A DNA stretch of 64,000 bases from Microthrixaceae bacterium (lineage in GTDB: Bacteria > Actinomycetota > Acidimicrobiia > Acidimicrobiales > Iamiaceae): positions 1 through 64,000 of the forward strand of contig JADJDU010000001.1 in assembly GCA_016702505.1 (NCBI GenBank). The letters run 5' to 3'. The position numbers and the translations under genes are program-made. The notes under the pieces were generated by a model. The model saw only the letters and a program-made list of their open reading frames with translations. It had not been told where the DNA came from and ran no database searches. This document shows, piece by piece, positions 17,806-26,376 of the stretch (the first letter of the stretch is position 1; every line of letters begins with the position of its first letter).

Positions 17806-19551
17806 ATGAGGGCCAAGCGTTTCGGACGGCTGATGGCGGCGGGGCTGGCCCTGTCGGTCACGGCAGGAGCATGCTCGAGCGGAGACGACGACGCATCCAA
17901 GGCCACCACGACAACCAAGCCCAGTGCCGAGTCCACCACCACGGTTGCGGCATCGCTGGAGCTCACCGCGGCCGATGCCACCGCCGCGGCCACCACCTAT
18001 GCCGATGTCGTGTTCGCGGCCTACTCCGACACCGTTGAGGCGGCCACCGAGTTGCAGACATCCATCCGGGCCTTCACCACCACCCCGAGCGAAGCCACCC
18101 TCAACGCCGCCCGTCAGACCTGGGTGACCGCTCGTGAGGTGTACGGGCCCACCGAAGTGTTCCGCTTCTACGACGGGCCCATCGACAACCCCGACGACGG
18201 GCCCGAAGGGCAGATCAACGCCTGGCCCCTCGACGAGTCCTACATCGACTACACCGCCGACACCCCAGACAGCGGCATCGTGAACGATGTGGCCGGTGTT
18301 CCCACCCTCACCACCGAGGTGTTGGTGGCCGCCAACGAGAAGGACGGTGAGACCAACATCTCCACCGGCTGGCACGCCATCGAGTTCCTGCTGTGGGGTC
18401 AAGACACCGCCACAGACGGTCCCGGAGCCCGCCCGTTCACCGACTACACCACTGCCCCGAACGCCGCCCGTCGGGCCACCTACCTGAACCTGCTGGCCGA
18501 CCTGCTCGTCGCCGACCTCACCGGCGTGCGAGATCAGTGGAACCCCGAGTCGGGTGCCTACCGCACCGAGTTCCTGGCCGATCCCACCACCGCAGTGCAG
18601 AACATCCTGCGCGGCATGGGGGCGCTGTCGGCGGGTGAACTGGCTGGCGAGCGCATGGCCGTTCCCTATGAGACCAAGGAGCAGGAGGACGAGCACTCGT
18701 GCTTCTCCGACAACACACTCAACGACATCTTGGGCAATGCCCGAGGCGTGCGTCTCGCCTACACCGCCGATTACGAGGGGGTGGATGGCACATCGCTGTC
18801 GGAGATCGTCGCTCGACTGGCCCCCGAAGCAGACGCCGACCTGCGCAAGCAGCTCGACAACAACGTGGCTGCCGCCGAAGCCCTGCCCGGGCCTTTCGAC
18901 CAGGTGATCGTCGGTGACGACTCCGCCCCCGGTCGGGTCGAATTGCTCGACCTGGTGGAAGACCTCCAGGCTCAGGGCACCGCAATAGCCAGCTTGGCCT
19001 CGTCGCTGGGCCTGGAGATCAGCATCGAGATCTGGCCCTCCTACTTCGTCCTGGAAGGAGAACCCGTTGGGCGCACCGAGGTCCAGCCGGCATACCCACC
19101 CGTTTCGCCGGGTTGTCGCTGGCGCGGCACTGGTGGCCGTGCTGGGCGCGGCCGGTGGGTGCAGCCAGGGTTCAGACGATGTCGCCGTCCCCGTCCCGAC
19201 CACCCGGGTGCTCACCAGCGAGCAGCTCGAGCGGTCTGGCGGGGCGGCGACGGTCTTCAACGACGGGGCCGGAGCCTTCGAGCAACCCGTGCCCGGTCTC
19301 ACCAGCGAGCAACGCCGCACGTTCGCGGTGGGCAACAGCTTGTTCAACCAGAACTGGGTGACCGCTCCGGCCTCCACCACGGGGAGAGACGGGCTGGGCC
19401 CCATCTTCAACGCCGCGTCCTGCTCTTCGTGCCACTTCCGGGACGGCCGGGGCCAGCCTCCCACGGCACTCGACGACCCGGTACGAGGGTTGTTGGTTCG
19501 CCTGAGCGTGATGGACGGCGACGAGGTGGTGCCGCATCCCGAGCTGGGTGA
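17806..19551 (+). CDS. Imelysin/EfeO-like (M75) iron-binding lipoprotein, stop codon lost
   Basis: A secreted lipoprotein of the imelysin family, linked to iron uptake. It starts MRAKRFGRLMAAG, with a lipobox ending in Cys23, then a Ser/Thr-rich linker. The metal-site motif HxxE is in GWHAIEFLLWGQD (His190, Glu193), and the family end block SLGLEISIE lies near 19006-19029. Beyond that the frame runs on to 19551 through 485 nt of the next gene, giving an Arg/Gly/Pro-rich tail typical of out-of-frame reading. The natural end was probably at about 19030-19040, for example a stop in place of TGG 19033. ATG 17806 is favoured because it begins a proper signal peptide and leaves the iron box 32-50 nt upstream; ATG 17776 is the alternative. 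Confidence 0.85.
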   Translation: MRAKRFGRLMAAGLALSVTAGACSSGDDDASKATTTTKPSAESTTTVAASLELTAADATAAATTYADVVFAAYSDTVEAATELQTSIRAFTTTPSEATLNAARQTWVTAREVYGPTEVFRFYDGPIDNPDDGPEGQINAWPLDESYIDYTADTPDSGIVNDVAGVPTLTTEVLVAANEKDGETNISTGWHAIEFLLWGQDTATDGPGARPFTDYTTAPNAARRATYLNLLADLLVADLTGVRDQWNPESGAYRTEFLADPTTAVQNILRGMGALSAGELAGERMAVPYETKEQEDEHSCFSDNTLNDILGNARGVRLAYTADYEGVDGTSLSEIVARLAPEADADLRKQLDNNVAAAEALPGPFDQVIVGDDSAPGRVELLDLVEDLQAQGTAIASLASSLGLEISIEIWPSYFVLEGEPVGRTEVQPAYPPVSPGCRWRGTGGRAGRGRWVQPGFRRCRRPRPDHPGAHQRAARAVWRGGDGLQRRGRSLRATRARSHQRATPHVRGGQQLVQPELGDRSGLHHGERRAGPHLQRRVLLFVPLPGRPGPASHGTRRPGTRVVGSPERDGRRRGGAASRAG

Positions 19552-20509
19552 CCAATTCCAGGACCGAGCCGTGCGGGGCGTCGACCCCGAAGGCCAAGTC
19601 CGGGTGACCACCGCCGAGAAGCCCGGGACCTTCGACGACGGAACGGCGTTCTCGTTGGCCGTCCCCACCTACGAACTGGTCGACCCTTCGGGCCAGGTGA
19701 TCGAAGACGTGCTGTTGTCACCGCGGGTGGCCCCAGGCGTGTTCGGCACGGGGTTGCTCGAAGGGATTCCCACGGAGGACATCGCCGCGGCCGAAGACCC
19801 CGACGACAGCGACGGTGACGGCATCTCGGGTCGGGCTCACTGGGTCACCGATGCCGATGGGGAGCGGGTGCTCGGCCGCTTCGGCTGGAAGGCCGCGGTC
19901 CCCACGGTGGAAGCGCAAGGATCGGGGGCCTTCAACGGAGACATGGGAATCACCTCCACGCTCAACCCCGACCAACCCTGCACCGCGGCCCAGACCGAGT
20001 GCAGCGCCCAACCCAACGGTGGCGAGCCCGAGGTGGACGACGAAAAGATGGCCACCGTCACCTTCTACACCCGGACCTTGGCCGTTCCGGCTCGTCGTCG
20101 GGTGCGCGAGCCGGACACCGACAGGGGTGAGGAGTTGTTCGTCGGAGTCGGCTGCGCTTCGTGTCACACGCCGGCGCAGCGCACCGGCCCCGACACAGTG
20201 GATGCGCTTTCCGAACAGGCCATCCGCCCCTACACCGACCTGCTGCTCCACGACATGGGCCCGGCCCTCGCTGACCACCGCCAAGATCGCGATGCCAGCG
20301 GCACCGAATGGCGCACCCCTCCGTTGTGGGGGATCGGGCTGTTCGAGACGGTGAACGACCACAGCCGCTACCTCCACGACGGTCGAGCCCGGAACCTCAC
20401 CGAGGCCGTGATGTGGCACGGTGGAGAAGCCGAAGCGGCCCGTGATCGCTTCGCCGAGCTGTCCGCCGCTGATCGCAAGGCCCTGCTGGCCTTCCTGGAG
20501 TCTCTTTGA
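19067..20509 (+). CDS. Di-haem c-type oxidoreductase lipoprotein (DUF1111/DHOR)
   Basis: An exported di-haem protein of 480 residues. A signal peptide (VVAGAALVAVLGAAGG) leads to lipobox Cys32. Two c-type haem sites are seen: CSSCH near residue 120 and CASCH near 363. The segment DDSDGDGISGRAHWV, between them, is typical of the DHOR family and may bind calcium. Such proteins commonly neighbour imelysins, and they may handle ferric-ferrous redox outside the membrane. TTG 19067 is the start, supported by GGAAGGAG 6 nt upstream. Its stop overlaps the next start by 4 nt (TTGA), so the genes are translationally coupled. Confidence 0.9.
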   Translation: MGAPRSSRHTHPFRRVVAGAALVAVLGAAGGCSQGSDDVAVPVPTTRVLTSEQLERSGGAATVFNDGAGAFEQPVPGLTSEQRRTFAVGNSLFNQNWVTAPASTTGRDGLGPIFNAASCSSCHFRDGRGQPPTALDDPVRGLLVRLSVMDGDEVVPHPELGDQFQDRAVRGVDPEGQVRVTTAEKPGTFDDGTAFSLAVPTYELVDPSGQVIEDVLLSPRVAPGVFGTGLLEGIPTEDIAAAEDPDDSDGDGISGRAHWVTDADGERVLGRFGWKAAVPTVEAQGSGAFNGDMGITSTLNPDQPCTAAQTECSAQPNGGEPEVDDEKMATVTFYTRTLAVPARRRVREPDTDRGEELFVGVGCASCHTPAQRTGPDTVDALSEQAIRPYTDLLLHDMGPALADHRQDRDASGTEWRTPPLWGIGLFETVNDHSRYLHDGRARNLTEAVMWHGGEAEAARDRFAELSAADRKALLAFLESL

Positions 20510-21621
20510 ACCACACCCGCATCGTCAGACTTGCCCTCGCCGCGCTGGTGACGACGGGTCTGACCCTGGCTGTCCCGGCCTGCTCCAACGACGATTCCGG
20601 CGACGAGGGTCGACCGTCGAGTACTTCCAAGGTCACGACAGGTTCGGCGGCCGCAACCGCTTTGGCCGGGGTGGTCGACGACGTGGTGGCGCCGGGCTAT
20701 GACGCCCTGGTCGGGTCGCTCACGGCATGGACCTTCGAGATCGGACAGTTGTGTGCCGAACCGGGTACAGAACGCCTCGAGGAGGCCCGCGACGGATGGC
20801 GGGCGTCGGTTCGTGCCTATGAGAGCACGGTGGCCCACGACATCGGCCCGGCCATGGACCAGCGGCTGATGAGCGACCTGGCCTTTGCACCGCGGGTTGC
20901 GTCCATAGACAAGTTGTTGGCCGGGGACGACCCAGTGGACGCGGCCACCATGGCCGACCGGGGAGCCAACGTACGAGGCCTGTACTCGGCCGAACACGCG
21001 TTGTTCGGCGACGGGTCCGAACAGCTCGCAACGGCCGCCGGTGCCCGTCGGTGCGAGTACCTGTCGTCGGTGGCGACGCTGGCCGAAGCGTCGGCCCGAG
21101 CTGTCAGCGACGCCTGGACCAACGGTTCGGCTCGCTCGGAGCTGCTGGCCGCCACGGGTTCGGCTCCAGAAGATGCGCTTCCCCAACTGCTCAACGCCGT
21201 GACCCATGCTGTCAAGGCGGTAGACGAGAAGGGCCTTCGAGACATGGCCGCGGCCGACTCCTACACCGACTTGCCCAAGACGCGCACCGATGGTCCCGGT
21301 GCTTTCGGCATGGGTAAGCGAAAGGCCCGCTTGGCTGGCGCGGTGGCGGTGATCGGCGAAGAGGGAGAGGGGCTGGTGGCCATCGTGGCCGAACGATCCC
21401 CCGACACGGCCCGGCGTCTGTTGGCTGCGGCCGAGGCAGCCCAGACCGCGGTCGATGCCCTTCCCGATTCTGTAGCCGAGACCTTCGATTCTGCCGACGC
21501 GGCCGCAGAGCTCGACGCTGCTGCTGAGGCGGTGGCCGCGCTCAAGGTGGTGCTGGCCACCGAGGTGGCCAGCCAGCTGGGTGTGACCATCACCCTCTCC
21601 GACAGCGACGGCGACTCGTGA
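20506..21621 (+). CDS. Second imelysin-like lipoprotein
   Basis: A 371-residue exported protein with a signal peptide ending in VPAC (lipobox Cys27). It has an all-helical imelysin layout, with ARDGWRASVRAYES early on and the end block VASQLGVTITLSDSDGDS. The segment equivalent to the GxHxxE motif reads YSAEHALFGDG, so the usual His and Glu are not in register; this paralogue may bind metal differently or act as a partner. The pair of imelysins flanking a di-haem protein is a recurring arrangement. TTG 20506 overlaps the stop of the di-haem gene, and its own stop overlaps the next GTG (GTGA). Confidence 0.83.
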   Translation: MNHTRIVRLALAALVTTGLTLAVPACSNDDSGDEGRPSSTSKVTTGSAAATALAGVVDDVVAPGYDALVGSLTAWTFEIGQLCAEPGTERLEEARDGWRASVRAYESTVAHDIGPAMDQRLMSDLAFAPRVASIDKLLAGDDPVDAATMADRGANVRGLYSAEHALFGDGSEQLATAAGARRCEYLSSVATLAEASARAVSDAWTNGSARSELLAATGSAPEDALPQLLNAVTHAVKAVDEKGLRDMAAADSYTDLPKTRTDGPGAFGMGKRKARLAGAVAVIGEEGEGLVAIVAERSPDTARRLLAAAEAAQTAVDALPDSVAETFDSADAAAELDAAAEAVAALKVVLATEVASQLGVTITLSDSDGDS

Positions 21622-22547
21622 CCGGCTCGGCCGACCCGTCTGTGCCTTCCGACGAGACATCAACCCCGGGTCCGAGCGGGGACACCGGGTCGGTCGGAGG
21701 GCCGAGGTCGGCGGCGGATGTCGAACCGGGTCATTCCAATGGGTCAGCAATCGACCCTGGCGATCCCGATGCGCCAGCGTCGGATCGAACGGGACCGTCG
21801 GGCGATGCCGGCGGGTTCAAGTGGGTGGCGGTGCTTCCCGCGGTCGTTGCCCTGATCGCCTTGGTGGTAGTGGTGGTGGTGGCGGTGCGACCGCAAGGGC
21901 CGGACCAAACCGGCAGCGGAGACACCAGCGAGGCGACCCCGCCCGATCCCAACGCGGCCCCCGTGGTGATCACCTCGTCGGCCCCGCGTTACGGCACGCT
22001 TCCCCAACTGGTGTCGGCGTCGGGGTTGATCGTCGAGGCCGAGGTGGTCGACTCGACCGAAGGGCGCTGGTTCGGCGATCCCGAGACCAGCGGGGGCAGC
22101 GGTCGAATCCTCTCGCGACTCGTGACCCTCCAGGTGAGCCGTGTGTTGGCCGGGCCGACACCACTGGAGAACCGGGTGCTGATCGAAGAGGAAGGGTGGA
22201 CCGAGGATGGAGCACCGGTGGCCGTGGACGGTCTGGGCCCCGCCGCCGTCGGCGACCGAGGGTTCTGGTTCCTCACTCCCGGGGGTGACCCCGACGTGGG
22301 CGCTTATCTGGTCGTCAACTTCCAGGGTCGCTACCTCATCCGAGGTTCGAAACTGGAGGGTGCGTCGGCATCGGGCACCAATGCCGCCGACGCCTACGGG
22401 TTCGAGCTGATCGCTCAGGTAGAGGACATGTCGCCCGAAGAGTTCGTGTCTGCGGTGGCATCGTCGACCATGTCTTCTACGGTCGGGGCCCACGTCTTGG
22501 ACGAGCCCGCGCCGGCATCACCAACATCGGGCGGTCCGGGCGAGTAG
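21618..22547 (+). CDS. Membrane-anchored extracytoplasmic protein of unknown function
   Basis: Not recognised. The first about 66 residues are Pro/Ser/Gly/Asp-rich and probably disordered, then a single helix (residues about 67-89, ending VVVVVVAVRP) anchors the protein. The outer domain contains LVSASGLIVEAEVVDST and VTLQVSRVLAG...NRVLIEEEGW, a beta-rich pattern with a well-kept WFLTPGG block near residue 218. It is the last gene of the imelysin operon (4-nt GTGA overlap), so a role with the imelysins is plausible. Its 3' end overlaps the convergent ATPase gene by 133 nt. Confidence 0.72.
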   Translation: MTGSADPSVPSDETSTPGPSGDTGSVGGPRSAADVEPGHSNGSAIDPGDPDAPASDRTGPSGDAGGFKWVAVLPAVVALIALVVVVVVAVRPQGPDQTGSGDTSEATPPDPNAAPVVITSSAPRYGTLPQLVSASGLIVEAEVVDSTEGRWFGDPETSGGSGRILSRLVTLQVSRVLAGPTPLENRVLIEEEGWTEDGAPVAVDGLGPAAVGDRGFWFLTPGGDPDVGAYLVVNFQGRYLIRGSKLEGASASGTNAADAYGFELIAQVEDMSPEEFVSAVASSTMSSTVGAHVLDEPAPASPTSGGPGE

Positions 22548-23590
22548 CCCAGCACCGGGCCGACCACCTCCACCTCAGTCCGGTCCCCGGTCCGTGGGAA
22601 CAGAACCGACGGCCAACGCGCCGTCACCAAGGCGCCGTCGATTTCCAACGTGACGGTGGCGTCGGGTCCGAGGAAGGTGGCATCGATCACGGTCGCTTCC
22701 ACCGCAGGGCTTTGCCCGCCGTGGGCTACAGGACGGATCTGTTCAGGGCGGAGGAACACGATGGGATCCGAGTCGGAGGCGTGGTCGAAGTCATCGGCCA
22801 GGGTGAGCAGCCCGAGAACCGACTCCACCTGGTGGCTGCCTTGGCGGCGTCCGGCGAGCAACACGGCATCGCCCAGGAACGTCGCGGTCCAAGCATCCAC
22901 GGGCCGGCGGTACAGCTCTGGGGGTGGCCCGCATTGGATGATCGTCCCGGCCCGCATCACCGCCAACGTGTCGGCCATGGTCATGGCCTCCACCTGGTCG
23001 TGGGTCACGAGCACGCTGGTGGTTCCCGCCGTACGGAGGGTGTGGGCCACCTCGGTGCGGATGGATGCTCGTAGGGCAGTGTCGAGCGCGCTGAACGGCT
23101 CGTCGAGCAGGACCAGTTCGGGGGTCGGGGCGAGGGCGCGGGCCAGGGCCACCCTCTGCTGTTGGCCGCCTGAGAGCTGGTGGGGTCGCCGTCGACCGAG
23201 CCCGACCAGGTCGACCAGTGCGAGCATCTCTTCGACCCGGGCTCGGCGTTGGGTTCGGGCCAGTCGATGTAGCCCGAAGGCGATGTTGCGCTCGACGTCG
23301 AGGTGGGGGAACAGGGCCCCCTCCTGGGGTACCAGGCCGATGGCCCGATGTTCGGGAGCCACGTGCGTTGCGGGTCCGGTCAGTTCTCGACTCCCGAGGT
23401 GGACCGAGCCAGCATCTGCGGTCTCCATGCCGGCGATGCAGCGCAGCAGCGTCGTCTTTCCGCAGCCCGATGGTCCCAGCACGGCCAGGAGCCGTCCGGC
23501 ATCCACGGCCACCGTCACGCCAGCCAGTGCCTCCACCGGTGGCCGCCCGTGGAAGGTCCGTTTCATGCCTGTCACCCGAAGGTGGGTCAT
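22415..23590 (-). CDS. fbpC: Ferric-type ABC transporter ATP-binding protein (FbpC-like)
   Basis: The ATPase of an iron(III)-type ABC importer. It carries Walker A GPSGCGKTT (about residues 39-47), a Q-loop at VPQEG, signature LSGGQQQR, Walker B LVLLDEP and the H-loop VTHD. After residue about 240 there is a TOBE-like regulatory domain. The final about 40 residues, DVGDAGAGSSKTWAP onward, are coded inside the overlap with the convergent gene and may be a late stop rather than conserved sequence. Its ATG overlaps the stop of the permease gene by 4 nt (ATGA), so both are one operon. Confidence 0.9.
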   Translation of the reverse strand: MTHLRVTGMKRTFHGRPPVEALAGVTVAVDAGRLLAVLGPSGCGKTTLLRCIAGMETADAGSVHLGSRELTGPATHVAPEHRAIGLVPQEGALFPHLDVERNIAFGLHRLARTQRRARVEEMLALVDLVGLGRRRPHQLSGGQQQRVALARALAPTPELVLLDEPFSALDTALRASIRTEVAHTLRTAGTTSVLVTHDQVEAMTMADTLAVMRAGTIIQCGPPPELYRRPVDAWTATFLGDAVLLAGRRQGSHQVESVLGLLTLADDFDHASDSDPIVFLRPEQIRPVAHGGQSPAVEATVIDATFLGPDATVTLEIDGALVTARWPSVLFPRTGDRTEVEVVGPVLGYSPGPPDVGDAGAGSSKTWAPTVEDMVDDATADTNSSGDMSST

Positions 23591-25140
23591 GTCCGAGACC
23601 GCCGATCACCCAAGGTGGAAAGGAGTGCTGTCGGCACCGCGGCCAGCGCCACGATCGTCACGGCATAGGGCGCGGCCGCGGCATAGGACAGGGAGCTCAC
23701 GTGACTCCACAGGCGAGTCGAGAGCGTGTCGAATCCGGTCGGTCTCAAGAACAAGGCCGCAGGCAGTTCCTTCATGGCGGTCAGGAAGACCAAGGTGGCG
23801 GCGGCGCCCAGCCCCGGAGCGCTCAGCCGCAGGGTGACTGTGGTCCATGCCCGCATCGGGCCGCGACCGAGTGTGCGGGCAACGTCCTCGAGTGATGGCG
23901 GAACTTGAGCCACTGCGGCCTGGATTGCTCCGAGACCCAACGACATGAACAGGACCACGTAGGCCACCACCAGCAACGGGAGACGTTGGTACAGCGACGG
24001 GACGACCCGGATGCCGAAGAACACGAGTGACAGGCCAATGACCACGCCAGGTAGGGCGTGGCCGGCGTAGGCGGCTCGTTCGGCGGTACGAGCCAGGGGG
24101 CCAGGGTGACGGACGCTGAGCACCGCCACCGGGGTGACCAGCGCGACCACCGCCACCGCGGCCAGGGCACTCACTTGAAGGGTGTTGCCCACTGCGGTCC
24201 ATAGCTCGGCTGGGTCGGCGCGCGACGAGCCTCGGCTGAACCAGCGGAACATTCCCCACGCCGGTACGCCGAGACTGACTCCCACCACGGTCGCCGGAAC
24301 TGCGAGCAACGGCCACCGCCAAGGTCCGAGGTGGACGACCGGTTGGCTGCGGGTGGCCCCGCCACCGACCCGGGCCACCAGGTGATGGCGGCGGGTGCGG
24401 TGCTCGGCCATCACGATCAGCAGGGTCAGGGCGGCCAGCACGCAGCCGAGCACCGCCGCGGGTGTGCGGTCGAAGGACGCCCGGTACGAGGTGTAGATGG
24501 CGTGGGTGAGCACCTGATACCGCATGGTCGCCACGGCACCGAAGTCGCTCAACACGTAGAGGCCCACCAACAGGCCCCCACCCACCGCGGCTGGCCGAAC
24601 TTGAGGGAAGGTGACCCGACGGAACACCGACCAACGACCGTGGCCGAGGCTGCGGGCGGTGTCTTCCAATGCTGGGTCGCAGCGCCGTAGTGCCGCCATG
24701 GCCGGCAGGTAGACGTAGGGGTAGGAGATGGATGTGAGGACCAGCACCGCTCCGCTACGTCCGGCCAGGCCGGGTCGGAAACCGATCCAGCTCCAAGCCG
24801 ACACGAACGATGGAAGGGCCAGCGGAAGCCCGGCGGCCACCTGCACTGCCCGGCGCAACGGCAGGTCGGTGCGGGTGACGAGCCAGGCCAGGCTGAGCCC
24901 GATGGCCAGGGTCAGGACGGTGACGATGGCGGCCAGTTCCAGGGACCGGATGGTCAGCTCGACCGTGCGTGGCCTCACGAGCGTGGCCCGTGCTCCTTCC
25001 CAGCCGCGGTCGGTGGCCCGGATGACCAGGTAGACGAGCGGTAGAGCGGCCAGAGCGGTGGCGGCGACGGCCGCCACCCGCATGGCGTTGACCAGACCCG
25101 TGCCTCGGGAGAGGTTGGGAAGGCGGGAGCGGGCCACCAC
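23587..25140 (-). CDS. fbpB: Ferric-type ABC transporter permease, two fused transmembrane halves (FbpB-like)
   Basis: A 517-residue inner-membrane permease with about twelve helices arranged as two homologous halves. This is the FbpB/AfuB architecture in which one chain makes the whole pore. EAA-type cytoplasmic loops, which dock the ATPase, are visible as DTARSLGHGRWSVFRRVTFP in the first half and DVARTLGRGPMRAWTTVTL in the second. It lies between the binding protein (21-nt gap) and the ATPase (4-nt overlap). Confidence 0.92.
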   Translation of the reverse strand: MVARSRLPNLSRGTGLVNAMRVAAVAATALAALPLVYLVIRATDRGWEGARATLVRPRTVELTIRSLELAAIVTVLTLAIGLSLAWLVTRTDLPLRRAVQVAAGLPLALPSFVSAWSWIGFRPGLAGRSGAVLVLTSISYPYVYLPAMAALRRCDPALEDTARSLGHGRWSVFRRVTFPQVRPAAVGGGLLVGLYVLSDFGAVATMRYQVLTHAIYTSYRASFDRTPAAVLGCVLAALTLLIVMAEHRTRRHHLVARVGGGATRSQPVVHLGPWRWPLLAVPATVVGVSLGVPAWGMFRWFSRGSSRADPAELWTAVGNTLQVSALAAVAVVALVTPVAVLSVRHPGPLARTAERAAYAGHALPGVVIGLSLVFFGIRVVPSLYQRLPLLVVAYVVLFMSLGLGAIQAAVAQVPPSLEDVARTLGRGPMRAWTTVTLRLSAPGLGAAATLVFLTAMKELPAALFLRPTGFDTLSTRLWSHVSSLSYAAAAPYAVTIVALAAVPTALLSTLGDRRSRT

Positions 25141-25161
25141 CGGCAGGTTACGGGCCTGGCC

Positions 25162-26238
25162 TCAACCCAACAGACCCAGCTCGGTGAGCAGCGCCTGGGT
25201 CTCCTCCAGGGAGTCGAGGTCGGCGAGGTCGATCGACGGGCCGTCCAGGTCTTCCAGCGGTGGGATTCCCTCGGGGTCGGCCACGCTGGACACCACTGGG
25301 TATTCCCAGGTCTCGTGGACGAACGTCTCCTGTCCTTCGTCGGAGAGGAGGTAGTTCACGAAGGTGAGTGCCGCCTCGTTCTCGGCTCCCGCGGGGGTAA
25401 CTGCGACCGCGGTGGCGTTGACCAGGCCGCCGGGATCTTCGCCGGAGGGGAACACCAACTTGGCTTCGAGTTGATCTCGGTTCTCGTGGCGGGCCCAGTA
25501 GTAGTGGTTGATGAGGCCGATGGCCACGTCGCCGTTGTTGACCGCCTCCAACACGTCACCGTTGGACTCGAAGGTGGTGTCGGCGTCGTTGGCCAACATG
25601 GCCTCCAGCCATCCCCGGGCGGCATCCTCGCCTTCGCTGACTCGGAAGGCGGTGATGAAAGCCTGGAAGCTGGCGTTGCTGGGGACCATGGCGACCATGC
25701 CGGCATAGGCGGGATCGGTGAGGTCGGCTACTCCGGTCGGCACATCGACACCGGCGGTCTCGAGCAGGTCGGGGTTGTAGGCGATGACACGGGATCGGGC
25801 TGTCACCCCCACCCACTGGTTGCCGTCGGCGGGTCGGAAGCGGGCGTCGGCTCGGGCCACCGTCTCGGCGGGTAGGTCACCGAGCAGGCCGGCTTTGGAC
25901 AGGGCGCCAACGGCCCCGACCTCTTGCGACAAGAAGACATGAGCAGGTGTTCCGTCGCCTTCTTCGAGGAGCTGGGCTGCCATCTCGGCCGAGTTGCCGT
26001 AGCGGACGTCTACCTCGATGCCCGTCTTCTCCGTGAAGGCGTCGATGATCGGGCCGATCAGCTCCTCGTCCCGACCGGTGTAGAGCACAAAGGACCCGCC
26101 CTCGCCCGACTGGCCGCTGGCCGTTACGCCGGTTTCGCTGCCCTTGTCGGCTTCAGCGCTGTCGTCGGAGCCGCCACAGGCCGTCAGGATCAGCAGCGGG
26201 AGCAGAAGGAGGGTCAGAAACCTCGAGATTCGTGTCAC
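25162..26238 (-). CDS. fbpA: Ferric-binding lipoprotein of ABC importer (FbpA-like)
   Basis: An extracytoplasmic solute-binding protein of 358 residues. A short signal peptide, FLTLLLLPLLILTAC, gives the lipobox Cys. The mature part starts LYTGRDEELIGPIIDAF, as in FbpA proteins. The paired tyrosines that ligate Fe(III) are present in LINHYYWARHE (about residue 245). GTG 26238 is chosen because it directly precedes the signal peptide; the frame stays open to 26367 but the added residues look non-native. It heads the operon with the permease and ATPase. A weak DtxR-like palindrome lies 68 nt upstream. Confidence 0.9.
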   Translation of the reverse strand: MTRISRFLTLLLLPLLILTACGGSDDSAEADKGSETGVTASGQSGEGGSFVLYTGRDEELIGPIIDAFTEKTGIEVDVRYGNSAEMAAQLLEEGDGTPAHVFLSQEVGAVGALSKAGLLGDLPAETVARADARFRPADGNQWVGVTARSRVIAYNPDLLETAGVDVPTGVADLTDPAYAGMVAMVPSNASFQAFITAFRVSEGEDAARGWLEAMLANDADTTFESNGDVLEAVNNGDVAIGLINHYYWARHENRDQLEAKLVFPSGEDPGGLVNATAVAVTPAGAENEAALTFVNYLLSDEGQETFVHETWEYPVVSSVADPEGIPPLEDLDGPSIDLADLDSLEETQALLTELGLLG

Positions 26239-26305
26239 TGGGTCGCTCTCTTCGCTGGGCCTCGGACGGTCAGTCCGAAGGGACCGGTACGCAATGAGGG
26301 TCACG

Positions 26306-26319
26306 TTAGGGACTCTTAA
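26306..26319. promoter_or_regulatory. Weak candidate iron-box-like palindrome upstream of fbpA
   Basis: TTAGGGACTCTTAA has TTA/TAA ends and a loose match to one half of the DtxR consensus. It sits between fbpA and the divergent SurA-like gene, where a promoter is expected. It is clearly weaker than the 17756 box. Confidence 0.25.
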
Positions 26320-26376
26320 CTCCAGGTCGCAAAGGGCGATTCCCCGGTACGGCGTCGCGCTTGGCATCCTGTTTCG

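Noticed and set aside
17767..19668. 633-codon minus-strand frame opposite the imelysin gene
   Set aside because: Gly/Arg/Val-rich shadow with no start context; the plus strand encodes a signal peptide, the HxxE motif and a haem protein.
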